Source: Xylophilus sp.
GTDB taxonomy: Bacteria > Pseudomonadota > Gammaproteobacteria > Burkholderiales > Burkholderiaceae_C
Assembly (NCBI GenBank): GCA_009914555.1
Contig: WNDY01000006.1
Coordinates: forward strand, 62,001 to 126,000
DNA length: 64,000 nucleotides
Direction of reading: 5' to 3'
Positions 48,300 through 59,702 of the stretch are shown piece by piece. The position numbers and the translations under genes are program-made. How positions within the stretch are numbered: the stretch's first letter is position 1; the number at the start of each line of letters is the position of its first letter. Under the pieces are notes generated by a model. That model searched no databases. It worked only from the letters and a program-made list of their open reading frames with translations, and was not told where the DNA came from.

Positions 48300-49020
48300 C
48301 CGTGGGGTCGGAGTAGATCGGCGACTCGGTGCGCGGCGTCTGCGCCGCGCGCTCCTGGCCGGCGACGCGGCTGTTTTCCTGCGCGACCTCGATGGCGCCC
48401 GCGCTGGCGCGCCAGACCGACTGGAGGAATTCGAGCAGCTGCTTGGAGATGGGCTCGCGCGCGGCCTCCTTCTCGGCGGCCGCCCGGGCCTCGGCGCGCG
48501 CGGCCTCCTTCTGCTCGCGCTGCACCGTCCAGTCGCTGTCGGCGCTGTCGGGATCGGTGGGCTGCTGCTCGGCCGCCTGGCCCGCCTTGGCGGGCGCGCG
48601 GCCGCCGACGTCGGTCACGCCGGCCGGCGTGCCGTCGGCGGAGCTGCCGCCGGCCGATGCATTGGCGCCGCCCGCGGCGCCGGCCGCGCCCGCAGCGCCC
48701 ACCCGGGCCGCCGCCGGCCCGAGGATGCCCGCCGCCCCATCAATACCCCCGGCACCATCATCCCCCAGCCCGCTCTGCAGGCCAGCTGCGTGCTTTAACC
48801 CATTGGGGGTATAAAGACCGGCCTGGGCATCCGTTGCAGTGTCGGATGCCGTGCGGATGACCACGCCCTCGCCCACCTTGTCGACCGCCTCGACGGCGTT
48901 GACCGGCTGCACGGGCCGGACCGCGACGGCGCCGGAAGCGCCGGTCGAGTACAGGTCGGCGCTCTGCACGCGCCATGCGGTGGTGGTGGTCGTCGTTCTG
49001 TCTACAGGCGGGATGGACAT
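48283..49020 (-). CDS. Unknown Ala/Gly-rich protein, 245 aa
   Basis: Not recognised. The N-terminus (MSIPPVDRTTTTTTAWRVQS) is Thr-rich and followed by a conserved-looking VRPVQPVNAVEAVDKVGEGV. Residues 95-150 are an Ala/Gly low-complexity linker. The C-terminus has a charged helix (EQKEAARAEARAAAEKEAAR) and then ISKQLLEFLQSVWRASAGAI. No signal peptide or membrane helix. Two inverted ATACCCC motifs lie inside the coding region (48743-48750 and 48804-48811), where they encode GID and YTPN, 50 bp apart. The pattern of a soluble scaffold or regulator with flexible linker is all that can be said. Confidence 0.7.
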   Translation of the reverse strand: MSIPPVDRTTTTTTAWRVQSADLYSTGASGAVAVRPVQPVNAVEAVDKVGEGVVIRTASDTATDAQAGLYTPNGLKHAAGLQSGLGDDGAGGIDGAAGILGPAAARVGAAGAAGAAGGANASAGGSSADGTPAGVTDVGGRAPAKAGQAAEQQPTDPDSADSDWTVQREQKEAARAEARAAAEKEAAREPISKQLLEFLQSVWRASAGAIEVAQENSRVAGQERAAQTPRTESPIYSDPTVKKSS

Positions 49021-49136
49021 GGTGGCCCCCAGGGCTGGTCAGGAGTTGCCAGGCTCAGCGCACAAGCACCTTTGACGGCTTTCCGCCGGTATCGGCAACG
49101 TGCCGGAAAAATGAAGGACTTTTTGCGGGTGACAGG

Positions 49137-50123
49137 CTAGGAGCCGTCCGCCCAGCGGCGCTGGATGTCCAGCACGGCCGGCAGGCAGGTCTCGAAGCGG
49201 TCGACCAGGTCGGGGTCGAAGTGGCGGCCGCGCTCGCTGCGCAGCAGGTCGAGCGCACGCTCCAGCGGCCAGGCGGGCTTGTAGGGGCGCACGCTGGTCA
49301 GGGCGTCGAAGACGTCGGCGATGGCGACGATGCGGCCCTCCTGCGGGATGGCGTCGCCGGCCAGGCCGTGGGGGTAGCCGCTGCCGTCCCACTTCTCGTG
49401 GTGGGTCAGCGCCACGCTGCGGGCGATGCGCAGCAGGCCGCTGGGATGGTCGCCGATGATGTCCGCGCCGATCTGCGGATGGCGGCGCATCACGTCCCAT
49501 TCCTCGGCCGTGAGCTTGCCGGGCTTCTGCAATATGGCATCGGGGATGCCGATCTTGCCGACGTCGTGCATCGGCGCGGCATGCAGGAGTTCGTCGGCGG
49601 CCCGGGCGCCCCAGCCGGCGGCCAGCGCCAGTTCGCGGGCGTAGTGGCTCATGCGCACCACGTGCAGGCCGGTCTCGTTGTCCTTGTACTCGGCCGCCGC
49701 GCCCAGGCACTGCACGATCTGCAGCCGGGTGCGGCGCAGCTCTTCGGCGGCGACCAGCGCCAGGTGGGTGCGCACCCGCGCCCGCACGATCGGCGGGCTG
49801 ATGGACTTGGCGATGTAGTCCACCGCGCCGAGCTCGAAGCCCCGGGCCTCGTCGTCGGTGTCGCTGAGCGCGGTGACGAAGATGACCGGCACCGGCGCGG
49901 TGGCGGGCTCGCGCTTGAGCGCGGTGCAGACCTCGTAGCCGGTCATGCCGGGCATCATCACGTCGAGCAGGATGAGGTCCGGCGGCGCGGTGCGGGCCAG
50001 CTCCAGCGCGCGGGCGCCGTCGCGGGCGAACAGCAGCCGGTGGCGCAGCACCTGCAGGTTGGCCGGCTCGTCGTCGACGAGCAGGATGCGGGGGCGGCCG
50101 TCGGGTGGCGGGGCGAGAGACAT
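49137..50123 (-). CDS. Response regulator with HD-GYP phosphodiesterase domain, RpfG-like
   Basis: Two-component output enzyme that degrades cyclic di-GMP. The 328-aa protein has a receiver domain (residues 11-125) with phosphoacceptor Asp in LILLDVMMPGMTGYE and Lys in AVDYIAKSIS. The HD-GYP domain (about 140-310) has HDVGKIGIPD and HHEKWDGSGYPHGLAGDAIP, both motifs complete. It is the last gene after the MHYT kinase and HPt fragment, so these probably form one phosphorelay. Confidence 0.94.
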   Translation of the reverse strand: MSLAPPPDGRPRILLVDDEPANLQVLRHRLLFARDGARALELARTAPPDLILLDVMMPGMTGYEVCTALKREPATAPVPVIFVTALSDTDDEARGFELGAVDYIAKSISPPIVRARVRTHLALVAAEELRRTRLQIVQCLGAAAEYKDNETGLHVVRMSHYARELALAAGWGARAADELLHAAPMHDVGKIGIPDAILQKPGKLTAEEWDVMRRHPQIGADIIGDHPSGLLRIARSVALTHHEKWDGSGYPHGLAGDAIPQEGRIVAIADVFDALTSVRPYKPAWPLERALDLLRSERGRHFDPDLVDRFETCLPAVLDIQRRWADGS

Positions 50124-50171
50124 GGCCGCCGCAGTGTCTCACGAACGCGAACGGGCGCAGCGTCCGCCGGC

Positions 50172-50732
50172 CTACGCCTTCATCCAGCCCCTCAGCAGGC
50201 TGCGCGCCCGTTCGAAATCGAACACCTCGGCCGACCGGGCGATGCCCGCGGCCAGGGCGGCATGGCCCGCGGCGCGCAGCCCGGCGTCGAGCTGCGCCAG
50301 CAGTTCGTCGTCAAGCTCGCCGCGCGACAGCGTGGCGTCGGCGGCGCGGGCCAGCGCGGCCAGGTCGACCGTGCCGCCGGCGCCGATGGCGGCGGCCGCG
50401 GCACCCGGCGGCTGCGGCAGCGGCCGGGCGGCGAAGGCCTGCTCCACCGCGGCGAGCGCGCCGCGCAGCGCCTCCAGCGCGTCCCGCGCCCGCTGCGCCG
50501 CGCCGTCCTCGAAGGCCTGCTCGGCCTGCTGGGCCAGCGCCTGCACCTCGGCCAGCCCGAGGTTGGCGGCCGCGCCGCGCAGGCGGTGGGCGCCGAGCTG
50601 GGCGGCCTCGTGGCGCGCGGCCCCGGCGTCGGCGAGCAGGCCGTCGCGCGCGCCCCCGCGCTGCTCGGCGATGAAGCGGCCGAGCGCGCGCCGCAGCACG
50701 GTCTCGTCGCCCCAGAGCCGCCGCCCGCGGTC
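50172..50732 (-). pseudogene. HPt domain cut off from the upstream hybrid kinase by a TGA
   Basis: In the same frame as the kinase, sense resumes right after its TGA: DRGRRLWGDETVLRRALGRF, then IAEQRGG and the histidine phosphotransfer motif AHRLRGAAANLGL. A GTG at 50699 could start a separate 175-aa protein. No good Shine-Dalgarno sequence is seen. The region looks like the C-terminus of a hybrid kinase in which a Trp codon (ID-W-DRG) became TGA. Confidence 0.75.
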
Positions 50733-53873
<3,141 letters not shown>

Positions 53874-53886
53874 CGGCCTGCGGCGC

Positions 53887-54588
53887 TCACGGGCCGCCGT
53901 CCTTCCAGCGCCGCCAGCCCCGGGCCCGCAGTTCGCAGGCCGGGCAGCTGCCGCAGCCCCAGCCCCAGTCGTGGCGGTGGCTGCGGTCGCCAAGGTAGCA
54001 GGTGTGGGTGTGCTCGACGATCACATCGACGAGTTCGGCGCCGCCGAGCCGCTCGGCCAGCGCCCAGGTGGCCGCCTTGTCCAGCCACATGAGCGGCGTG
54101 TCGATGACGAGGCGCCGGTCCATGCCGAGCGACAGCGCCACCTGCAGCGCCTTGACGGTGTCGTCGCGGCAGTCGGGGTAGCCGGAGAAATCCGTCTCGC
54201 AGACGCCGGTGACCAGCACCTCCAGCCCGCGCCGGTAGGCCAGCGCGGCGGCGAGCGTGAGGAACAGCAGGTTGCGCCCGGGCACGAAGGTGTTGGGCAG
54301 GCCGCCCGCCTCCATGCGGATGGCGGTGTCGCGGGTGAGCGCGGTGTCGCTGACCTGGCCGAGCACGCTGGCGTCGAGCACGTGGTCGGCGCCCAGGCGC
54401 GGCGCCCAGGCGGGAAAGCGCGCGCGCAGCTGCGCCAGCACCTCGATGCGGGCCTGCAGCTCCACGCGGTGGCGCTGGCCGTAGTCGAAGGCGAGGGTCT
54501 CCACGCGCGGGTAGCGTTCGAGCGCCAGCGCCAGGCAGGTGGCCGAGTCCTGGCCGCCGGAGAAGAGGACGAGAGCGGAGGTATGCAT
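53887..54588 (-). CDS. queC: 7-cyano-7-deazaguanine synthase QueC
   Basis: Converts 7-carboxy-7-deazaguanine to preQ0 with ATP and ammonia in queuosine biosynthesis. The 233-aa protein has the PP-loop [16 protein letters not shown]. Zinc cysteines lie in [20 protein letters not shown] and [23 protein letters not shown] is also conserved. It is 5 bp after DUF1854 on the same strand; no other queuosine gene is adjacent. Confidence 0.96.
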   Translation of the reverse strand: MHTSALVLFSGGQDSATCLALALERYPRVETLAFDYGQRHRVELQARIEVLAQLRARFPAWAPRLGADHVLDASVLGQVSDTALTRDTAIRMEAGGLPNTFVPGRNLLFLTLAAALAYRRGLEVLVTGVCETDFSGYPDCRDDTVKALQVALSLGMDRRLVIDTPLMWLDKAATWALAERLGGAELVDVIVEHTHTCYLGDRSHRHDWGWGCGSCPACELRARGWRRWKDGGP

Positions 54589-54593
54589 GTCTT

Positions 54594-55064
54594 CTACAGG
54601 AAGCGTTCGAGCAGCTTGCGCGAGGGCCGGTCGAGCGCGGCCAGGTCGGGCACGATGAACTGCAGCCCGTGGTTGCCGGCGATCAGCAGCCGGCCGCTGC
54701 CGAGGCGGCGGATGTCCTCCTCGGCCTTGAGCACCAGCTGCGTCGGTCCGCGGTCGGTCTTCACCTGCCAGGTGCTGGGCATCGAGAAGCCCGAGACCGC
54801 GGCGATGCGCCGGACCACCGGCATGACCTCGCGGGCGGCCAGGTCCTCCTCGATCAGCGCGCGCGGGGCCTCGGGCAGCGCGTCGAGCCGCTCGATCCAG
54901 ACCAGTTCCTTGCCGTGGGCGCCGACCAGGGATAGTCCCTCCTGCGGCGCAGCGAGCGGGAAGGCGCGCACCGGCACCACGTCGGCATGGCGCTCGCCGC
55001 CCGGCAGCAGCAGCTGGAGCCGGCCGAACGGGCCGCGGTGGAGTTCGAAGGCTGGCGTGGTCAT
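54594..55064 (-). CDS. DUF1854 protein, cyanophycin-locus associated
   Basis: Unknown-function protein of 156 aa. DUF1854 proteins are recurrently encoded beside cyanophycin synthetases and an ABC transporter, as here. It starts [20 protein letters not shown] and has [20 protein letters not shown], then the [20 protein letters not shown] segment typical of the domain. No signal peptide or membrane segment. Encoded 44 bp after the ABC transporter. Confidence 0.85.
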   Translation of the reverse strand: MTTPAFELHRGPFGRLQLLLPGGERHADVVPVRAFPLAAPQEGLSLVGAHGKELVWIERLDALPEAPRALIEEDLAAREVMPVVRRIAAVSGFSMPSTWQVKTDRGPTQLVLKAEEDIRRLGSGRLLIAGNHGLQFIVPDLAALDRPSRKLLERFL

Positions 55065-55108
55065 GGCAATTCCGCGATGTGGGCCGACGGCACAGGCGGC
55101 AAGGCCGG

Positions 55109-57319
55109 CTACATACTCCCTACTGTATCATCTTCCAGCGCTCCATCCTTGCGGGCCTGGGCCTCATACAGCCGCCAGTATGCACCCTGCCGGGCCATCA
55201 GCGCATCATGCGGGCCGACCTCGACGACCTCGCCGCGGTCCATCACGACGAGCCGGTCGGCCTTGCGCAGCGTGGAGAGCCGGTGGGCGATCGCGATCGT
55301 GGTGCGGCCCTGGACCAGGTTGTCGAGGGCGCGCTGGATCTCCTTTTCCGTTTCGGTGTCGACGGCCGAGGTGGCCTCGTCGAGGATCAGGATGCGCGGG
55401 TCGATCAGCAGCGCGCGCGCGATGGAGATGCGCTGGCGCTCGCCGCCCGACAGGCCCTGGCCGCGCTCGCCGACCAGCGAGTCGTAGCCCAGCGGCAGCC
55501 GCAGGATGAAGTCGTGCGCATGGGCGGCGCGGGCGGCGGCCACGATCTCGGCGCGGCTGGCGTCCGGCTTGCCGTAGGCGATGTTCTCGGCGATGGTGCC
55601 GAAGAAGAGGAAGGGCTCCTGCAGCACCAGGCCGATGTGGCGCCGCCAGTCGGCCACGGCCATGCGGCGGATGTCGATGCCGTCGGCCAGGATCGCGCCC
55701 TCGCTCACGTCGTAGAAGCGGCACAGCAGGTTGACCAGCGTGCTCTTGCCCGAGCCGCTGTGGCCGACCAGGCCGATCATCTCGCCGGGGCGGATGTCGA
55801 GGTCGAGCCGGCGGATCACCGCGCGGTTGCCGTAGCGGAATCCCACGCGGCGCAGTTCGATGCCGCCGGCGAGCCGCTCGACCTTGACCGGATGGGCCGG
55901 CTCGGGCACGTTGCTCACATGGTCGAGGATGTCGAAGATGCGCTTGGCGCCGGCCGCGGCCTTCTGCGTGACCGAGACGATGCGGCTCATCGAATCGAGC
56001 CGCGTGTAGAAGCGGCCGATGTAGGCGATGAAGGCGGTGAGCACGCCGACGGTGATGCTCTCGCGCGCGACCAGCCAGATGCCGAAGGCCCAGACGATCA
56101 GCAGGCCGATCTCGGTGAGCAGCGAGACGGTCGGGGTGAACACGCTCCAGGTGCGGTTCAAGCGGTCGTTGACCTGCAGGTTGTGCTGGTTGGCGTCGCG
56201 GAAGCGCTTCGCCTCGCGCGCCTCCTGCGCGAAGGCTTTCACCACGCGGATGCCGGGAATCGTGTCGGCCAGCACGTTGGTCACCTCGGACCAGACCCGG
56301 TCGATGCGCTCGAAGCCGGTGCGCAGCCGCTCGCGCACCGCATGGATCATCCAGGCGATGAACGGCAGCGGCACCAGCGTGACCAGCGCCAGCCACGGGT
56401 TGATCGAGAACAGGATGACCGAGGTCATCGCGATCATCAGCACGTCGGTGGCGAAATCGAGCGCATGCAGCGACAGGAAGACGTTGATGCGGTCGGTCTC
56501 CGAGCCGATGCGCGCCATCAGGTCGCCGGTGCGCTTGGCGCCGAAGTAGTCGAGCGACAGCCGCAGCAGGTGCTCGTAGGTGGTGGTGCGCAGGTCCGCG
56601 CCGATGCGCTCGGACACCAGCGCGAGGATGTAGGTGCGCGCCCAGCCCAGGCCCCAGGCCGCCAGCGCCGAGGCCAGCAGCCCGCCGAGGTAGAGCAGCA
56701 CATGGGCCGGCTCGATCGGCTTGCCGCTCTGGTAGGGGATCAGGATGTCGTCCATCAGCGGGATCGTGAGGTAGGGCGGCACCAGCGTCGCGGCGGTGGA
56801 GGCCAGCGTGAGCGCGAAGCCGATCGCCAGCTGCCGGCGGTAGGGCCGGGCGAAGCGGCCCAGGCGCAGCAGCACCCAGGTGGAGGGCGGCGGCGCCGGC
56901 TCCTCGGCCTCGGGGCCGGCCTCTTCCTCCTCCAGCCCGGCGCCGGCGGCCAGCTGGCCGAACAGCCGCACCAGCCGCGGCGCCTGCGGGCCGCCGGTCA
57001 GCGTGAAGTGCCAGGCCGCGAGCCGGCGGTGGCTGTCGCAGAGTTCGAGCGCGCCCACGCCGCCGTGGTCGGCCAGGTGCAGCCGCAGCTGCGGCGCCAG
57101 GGCCCAGTCCTGCCAGCCGCCCTCGCCCGGCCGGCGGGCCAGCAGGCGGCGCGCAGTGAGCACTACCCAGCCGCCCGGGGCGAAGCGCAGGCCGGCGTCG
57201 AGGTCAACCGGCAGCGAGACGAGAACGTTTTCGTCCTCAGCGAGCAACGCTTGCAGGCCGGCGCCCTCGGGGCCGGACGCGTCACCGGAGACTTCGACAA
57301 CAGGATGAGGATGTGGCAT
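55109..57319 (-). CDS. ABC exporter, cyanophycin-metabolism associated
   Basis: Fused permease-ATPase of 736 aa from the ATG at 57319 ([20 protein letters not shown]). Residues 1-165 form an extra soluble N-terminal domain of unknown role ([20 protein letters not shown]). A six-helix exporter domain follows (about 190-480), then the ATPase with Walker [13 protein letters not shown], signature [15 protein letters not shown] and Walker [12 protein letters not shown]. Its neighbours suggest export or sensing linked to cyanophycin or its dipeptide (inference). An ATACTCCC motif covers the stop codon. The upstream extension to 57433 is rejected as it enters the divergent cphA promoter region. Confidence 0.9.
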   Translation of the reverse strand: MPHPHPVVEVSGDASGPEGAGLQALLAEDENVLVSLPVDLDAGLRFAPGGWVVLTARRLLARRPGEGGWQDWALAPQLRLHLADHGGVGALELCDSHRRLAAWHFTLTGGPQAPRLVRLFGQLAAGAGLEEEEAGPEAEEPAPPPSTWVLLRLGRFARPYRRQLAIGFALTLASTAATLVPPYLTIPLMDDILIPYQSGKPIEPAHVLLYLGGLLASALAAWGLGWARTYILALVSERIGADLRTTTYEHLLRLSLDYFGAKRTGDLMARIGSETDRINVFLSLHALDFATDVLMIAMTSVILFSINPWLALVTLVPLPFIAWMIHAVRERLRTGFERIDRVWSEVTNVLADTIPGIRVVKAFAQEAREAKRFRDANQHNLQVNDRLNRTWSVFTPTVSLLTEIGLLIVWAFGIWLVARESITVGVLTAFIAYIGRFYTRLDSMSRIVSVTQKAAAGAKRIFDILDHVSNVPEPAHPVKVERLAGGIELRRVGFRYGNRAVIRRLDLDIRPGEMIGLVGHSGSGKSTLVNLLCRFYDVSEGAILADGIDIRRMAVADWRRHIGLVLQEPFLFFGTIAENIAYGKPDASRAEIVAAARAAHAHDFILRLPLGYDSLVGERGQGLSGGERQRISIARALLIDPRILILDEATSAVDTETEKEIQRALDNLVQGRTTIAIAHRLSTLRKADRLVVMDRGEVVEVGPHDALMARQGAYWRLYEAQARKDGALEDDTVGSM

Positions 57320-57380
57320 GTTCGGTTTCCGTGGCGCGGATTGTCGCCGAAACGCACCACCGCCGCGCCCCAGGGCGCAT

Positions 57381-57440
57381 GTACTCCCCACCCTACTGTC
57401 CCACAGCGGCTGACTGGCTGCCACCTTCAGCATATACCCT
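57381..57440. promoter_or_regulatory. Divergent intergenic region with two ATAYYCCC motifs
   Basis: The 122-bp gap 57320-57441 separates the ABC transporter and the cyanophycin synthetase genes. GTACTCCCC begins at 57381 and CATATACCCT at 57431, 1 nt before the ATG at 57442. The latter's TATACC resembles a -10 hexamer close to the start codon, as at 45046. Confidence 0.45.
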
Positions 57441-57441
57441 C

Positions 57442-59658
57442 ATGCCACGTTTCGACGACATCCGCCTGCTGCGCATCAACTACCTGCGCGGCCCCAACAT
57501 CTGGACCTACCGTCCGGTGCTGGAAGTCTGGCTCGACCTCGGGCGGCTGGAGGACTTCCCCTCCAACAAGCTGCCCGGCCTCAACGAGCGGCTCACCGCC
57601 TGGCTGCCCGCGCTGGTGGAGCACCACTGCGGCGTGGGCGAGCGCGGCGGCTTCCTGCAGCGGCTCGTCGGCGGCACCTGGTGCGGCCACGTGCTGGAGC
57701 ACGTCGTCATCGAGCTGCTGAACCTGGCCGGCATGGCCACCGGCTTCGGCCAGACCCGCAGCACCTCGCAGCCCGGCGTCTACCGCATGGTGTTCCGCGC
57801 GCGCGACGAGCAGATCGCCCGCGTCGCGCTGGCCGAGGGCCACCGGCTGCTGATGGCCGCCATCAACGACCAGCCGTTCGACGTGGACGCGGCCGTGCGC
57901 CGGCTGCGCAAGGAGGTGGACGACAGCTACCTCGGCCCCAGCACCGCCAGCATCGTGAGCGCGGCCACCGACCGCGGCATCCCGCACTTCCGCCTCAACG
58001 ACGGCAACCTGGTGCAGCTCGGCTACGGCGCGGCCCAGCGCCGCATCTGGACGGCCGAGAGCGAATTCACCAGCGCGATCGCCGAAGGCATCTCGCGCGA
58101 CAAGGACCTGACCAAGAGCCTGCTCCAAGCCTGCGGCGTGCCGGTGCCCGAAGGCCGCATCGCCGCCAGCCCCGCGCAAGCCTGGGAGGCCGCCGAGGAC
58201 AGCGGCCTGCCGGTGGTCGTCAAGCCGACCGATGCCAACCACGGCCGCGGCGTGACCCTGGAGCTGTCGACCCGCGAGGAAATCGAGGCCGCCTGGGCGC
58301 TCGCCGACAAGGAAGGCAGCGAGGTGATCGTGGAGCGCTACATCCGCGGCGACGAGCACCGCCTGCTGGTCGTCGGCGGCAAGGTCGTGGCCGCCGCGCG
58401 CGGCGAGGTCGTGGCGATCACCGGCAACGGCCGCGACACCGTGGCCGCGCTGATCGACAGCCAGCTCAACAGCGATCCGCGCCGCGGCATCGAGGAGGAG
58501 TTCCCGCTCGAAACCATCGACGTGTGGAAGGACCAGGCCGTGCAGCTCCAGCTGCGCCGCCAGGGCCTGGACGCCGGCGCCGTGCCCGAGGCCGGCCGCC
58601 AGGTCTTGATCCAGCGCAACGGCAACGTGGCCGTGGACTGCACCGACCTGGTGCACCCCGACGTGGCCCACCTCGCGGGCCTGGCCGCGCGCGTGGTCGG
58701 CCTGGACATCGCCGGCATCGACCTGGTGGCGCAGGACATCTCCCAGCCGCTGGCCGCGCAGGGCGCGGCGGTGGTCGAGGTCAACGCCGGCCCGGGCCTG
58801 CTGATGCACCTGAAGCCCGCCGTCGGCGCGCCGCGCCCGGTGGGCCAGGCCATCGCCGCCCACCTGTTCCCCGAAGACGAGGGCGGGGCCGCGCCCGGCC
58901 GCATCCCGATCGTCGGCGTGACCGGCACCCGCCACACCGCCACCATCGCCCGGCTGGTCGCCTGGCTGCTGCACCTGGCCGGCCACCACACCGGCGTGGC
59001 CTGCGGCGACGGCCTCTACCTGGACCGCCGCCGCGTGGACGCCGGCGACAGCGCCCACTGGGAGGCCGGCCGCCGCCTGCTGGTCAACCAGATGGTGCAG
59101 GCCGCGGTGATCGAGAACGGCGCGCGCAGCATCCTGCGCGACGGCCTGGCCTACGACCGCTGCCAGGTCGGCGTGGTCACCGACATGGACGGCGCCGAAG
59201 CGCTGGCCGACTTCGACGTGCAGGACGACGCGCAGATGCGCAAGGTGGTCCGCACCCAGATCGACGTGGTGCTCGACAGCGGCGTGGGCGTGCTGCATGC
59301 GGCCGACCCGCGCGTGGCCGACCTGGCCGAACTCTGCGACGGCAGCATCGTCTTCTACGCCGAGCAGGGCGACCAGCCGGCGCTGGCCGCGCACCGCGCC
59401 GAAGGCGGGCGCGCCGTCTTCCTGCAGGGCGGCCGGGTCATCCTGGTCACCGGTGCGGCCGAACGCCCGCTCGGCAAACTGGTCAGCCTGTCGCCGGCCG
59501 CCGACGGCCCGGCGGTCGAGGCGCTGCTCGCCGCCGTCGCCACCGGCTGGGCGCTGGACATCGCGCCCGACCTGATCGCCGCCGGCCTCAAGACCTTCGA
59601 CACCGACGTGCTGCCGGCGCGGCCCGCGCGGGCGACGCCCGCGCCCACCCTGTTCTGA
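57442..59658 (+). CDS. Cyanophycin synthetase paralogue CphA', degenerate Mur-ligase site
   Basis: Partner of the downstream CphA. The 738-aa protein has the N domain with an intact HxxEH (H83-V-L-E86-H87 in CGHVLEHVVIELLNLAG). An ATP-grasp domain follows with GLPVVVKPTDANHGRGVTLE and the metal-site string VVEVNAGPGLLMHL. The Mur-type domain's P-loop, normally GTNGKTT, reads GTRHTAT (495-501), losing the ATP-binding Lys. The DHLG-type region is also gone. The protein is about 120 aa shorter than CphA and lacks the Mur C-terminal lobe. So it could prime or help attach Asp, but should not add Arg alone. Confidence 0.9.
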   Translation: MPRFDDIRLLRINYLRGPNIWTYRPVLEVWLDLGRLEDFPSNKLPGLNERLTAWLPALVEHHCGVGERGGFLQRLVGGTWCGHVLEHVVIELLNLAGMATGFGQTRSTSQPGVYRMVFRARDEQIARVALAEGHRLLMAAINDQPFDVDAAVRRLRKEVDDSYLGPSTASIVSAATDRGIPHFRLNDGNLVQLGYGAAQRRIWTAESEFTSAIAEGISRDKDLTKSLLQACGVPVPEGRIAASPAQAWEAAEDSGLPVVVKPTDANHGRGVTLELSTREEIEAAWALADKEGSEVIVERYIRGDEHRLLVVGGKVVAAARGEVVAITGNGRDTVAALIDSQLNSDPRRGIEEEFPLETIDVWKDQAVQLQLRRQGLDAGAVPEAGRQVLIQRNGNVAVDCTDLVHPDVAHLAGLAARVVGLDIAGIDLVAQDISQPLAAQGAAVVEVNAGPGLLMHLKPAVGAPRPVGQAIAAHLFPEDEGGAAPGRIPIVGVTGTRHTATIARLVAWLLHLAGHHTGVACGDGLYLDRRRVDAGDSAHWEAGRRLLVNQMVQAAVIENGARSILRDGLAYDRCQVGVVTDMDGAEALADFDVQDDAQMRKVVRTQIDVVLDSGVGVLHAADPRVADLAELCDGSIVFYAEQGDQPALAAHRAEGGRAVFLQGGRVILVTGAAERPLGKLVSLSPAADGPAVEALLAAVATGWALDIAPDLIAAGLKTFDTDVLPARPARATPAPTLF

Positions 59659-59702
59659 CGCGACGCCGCCGCTCCCCCTGTTCTGAACCGACAACAACGA
59701 CG

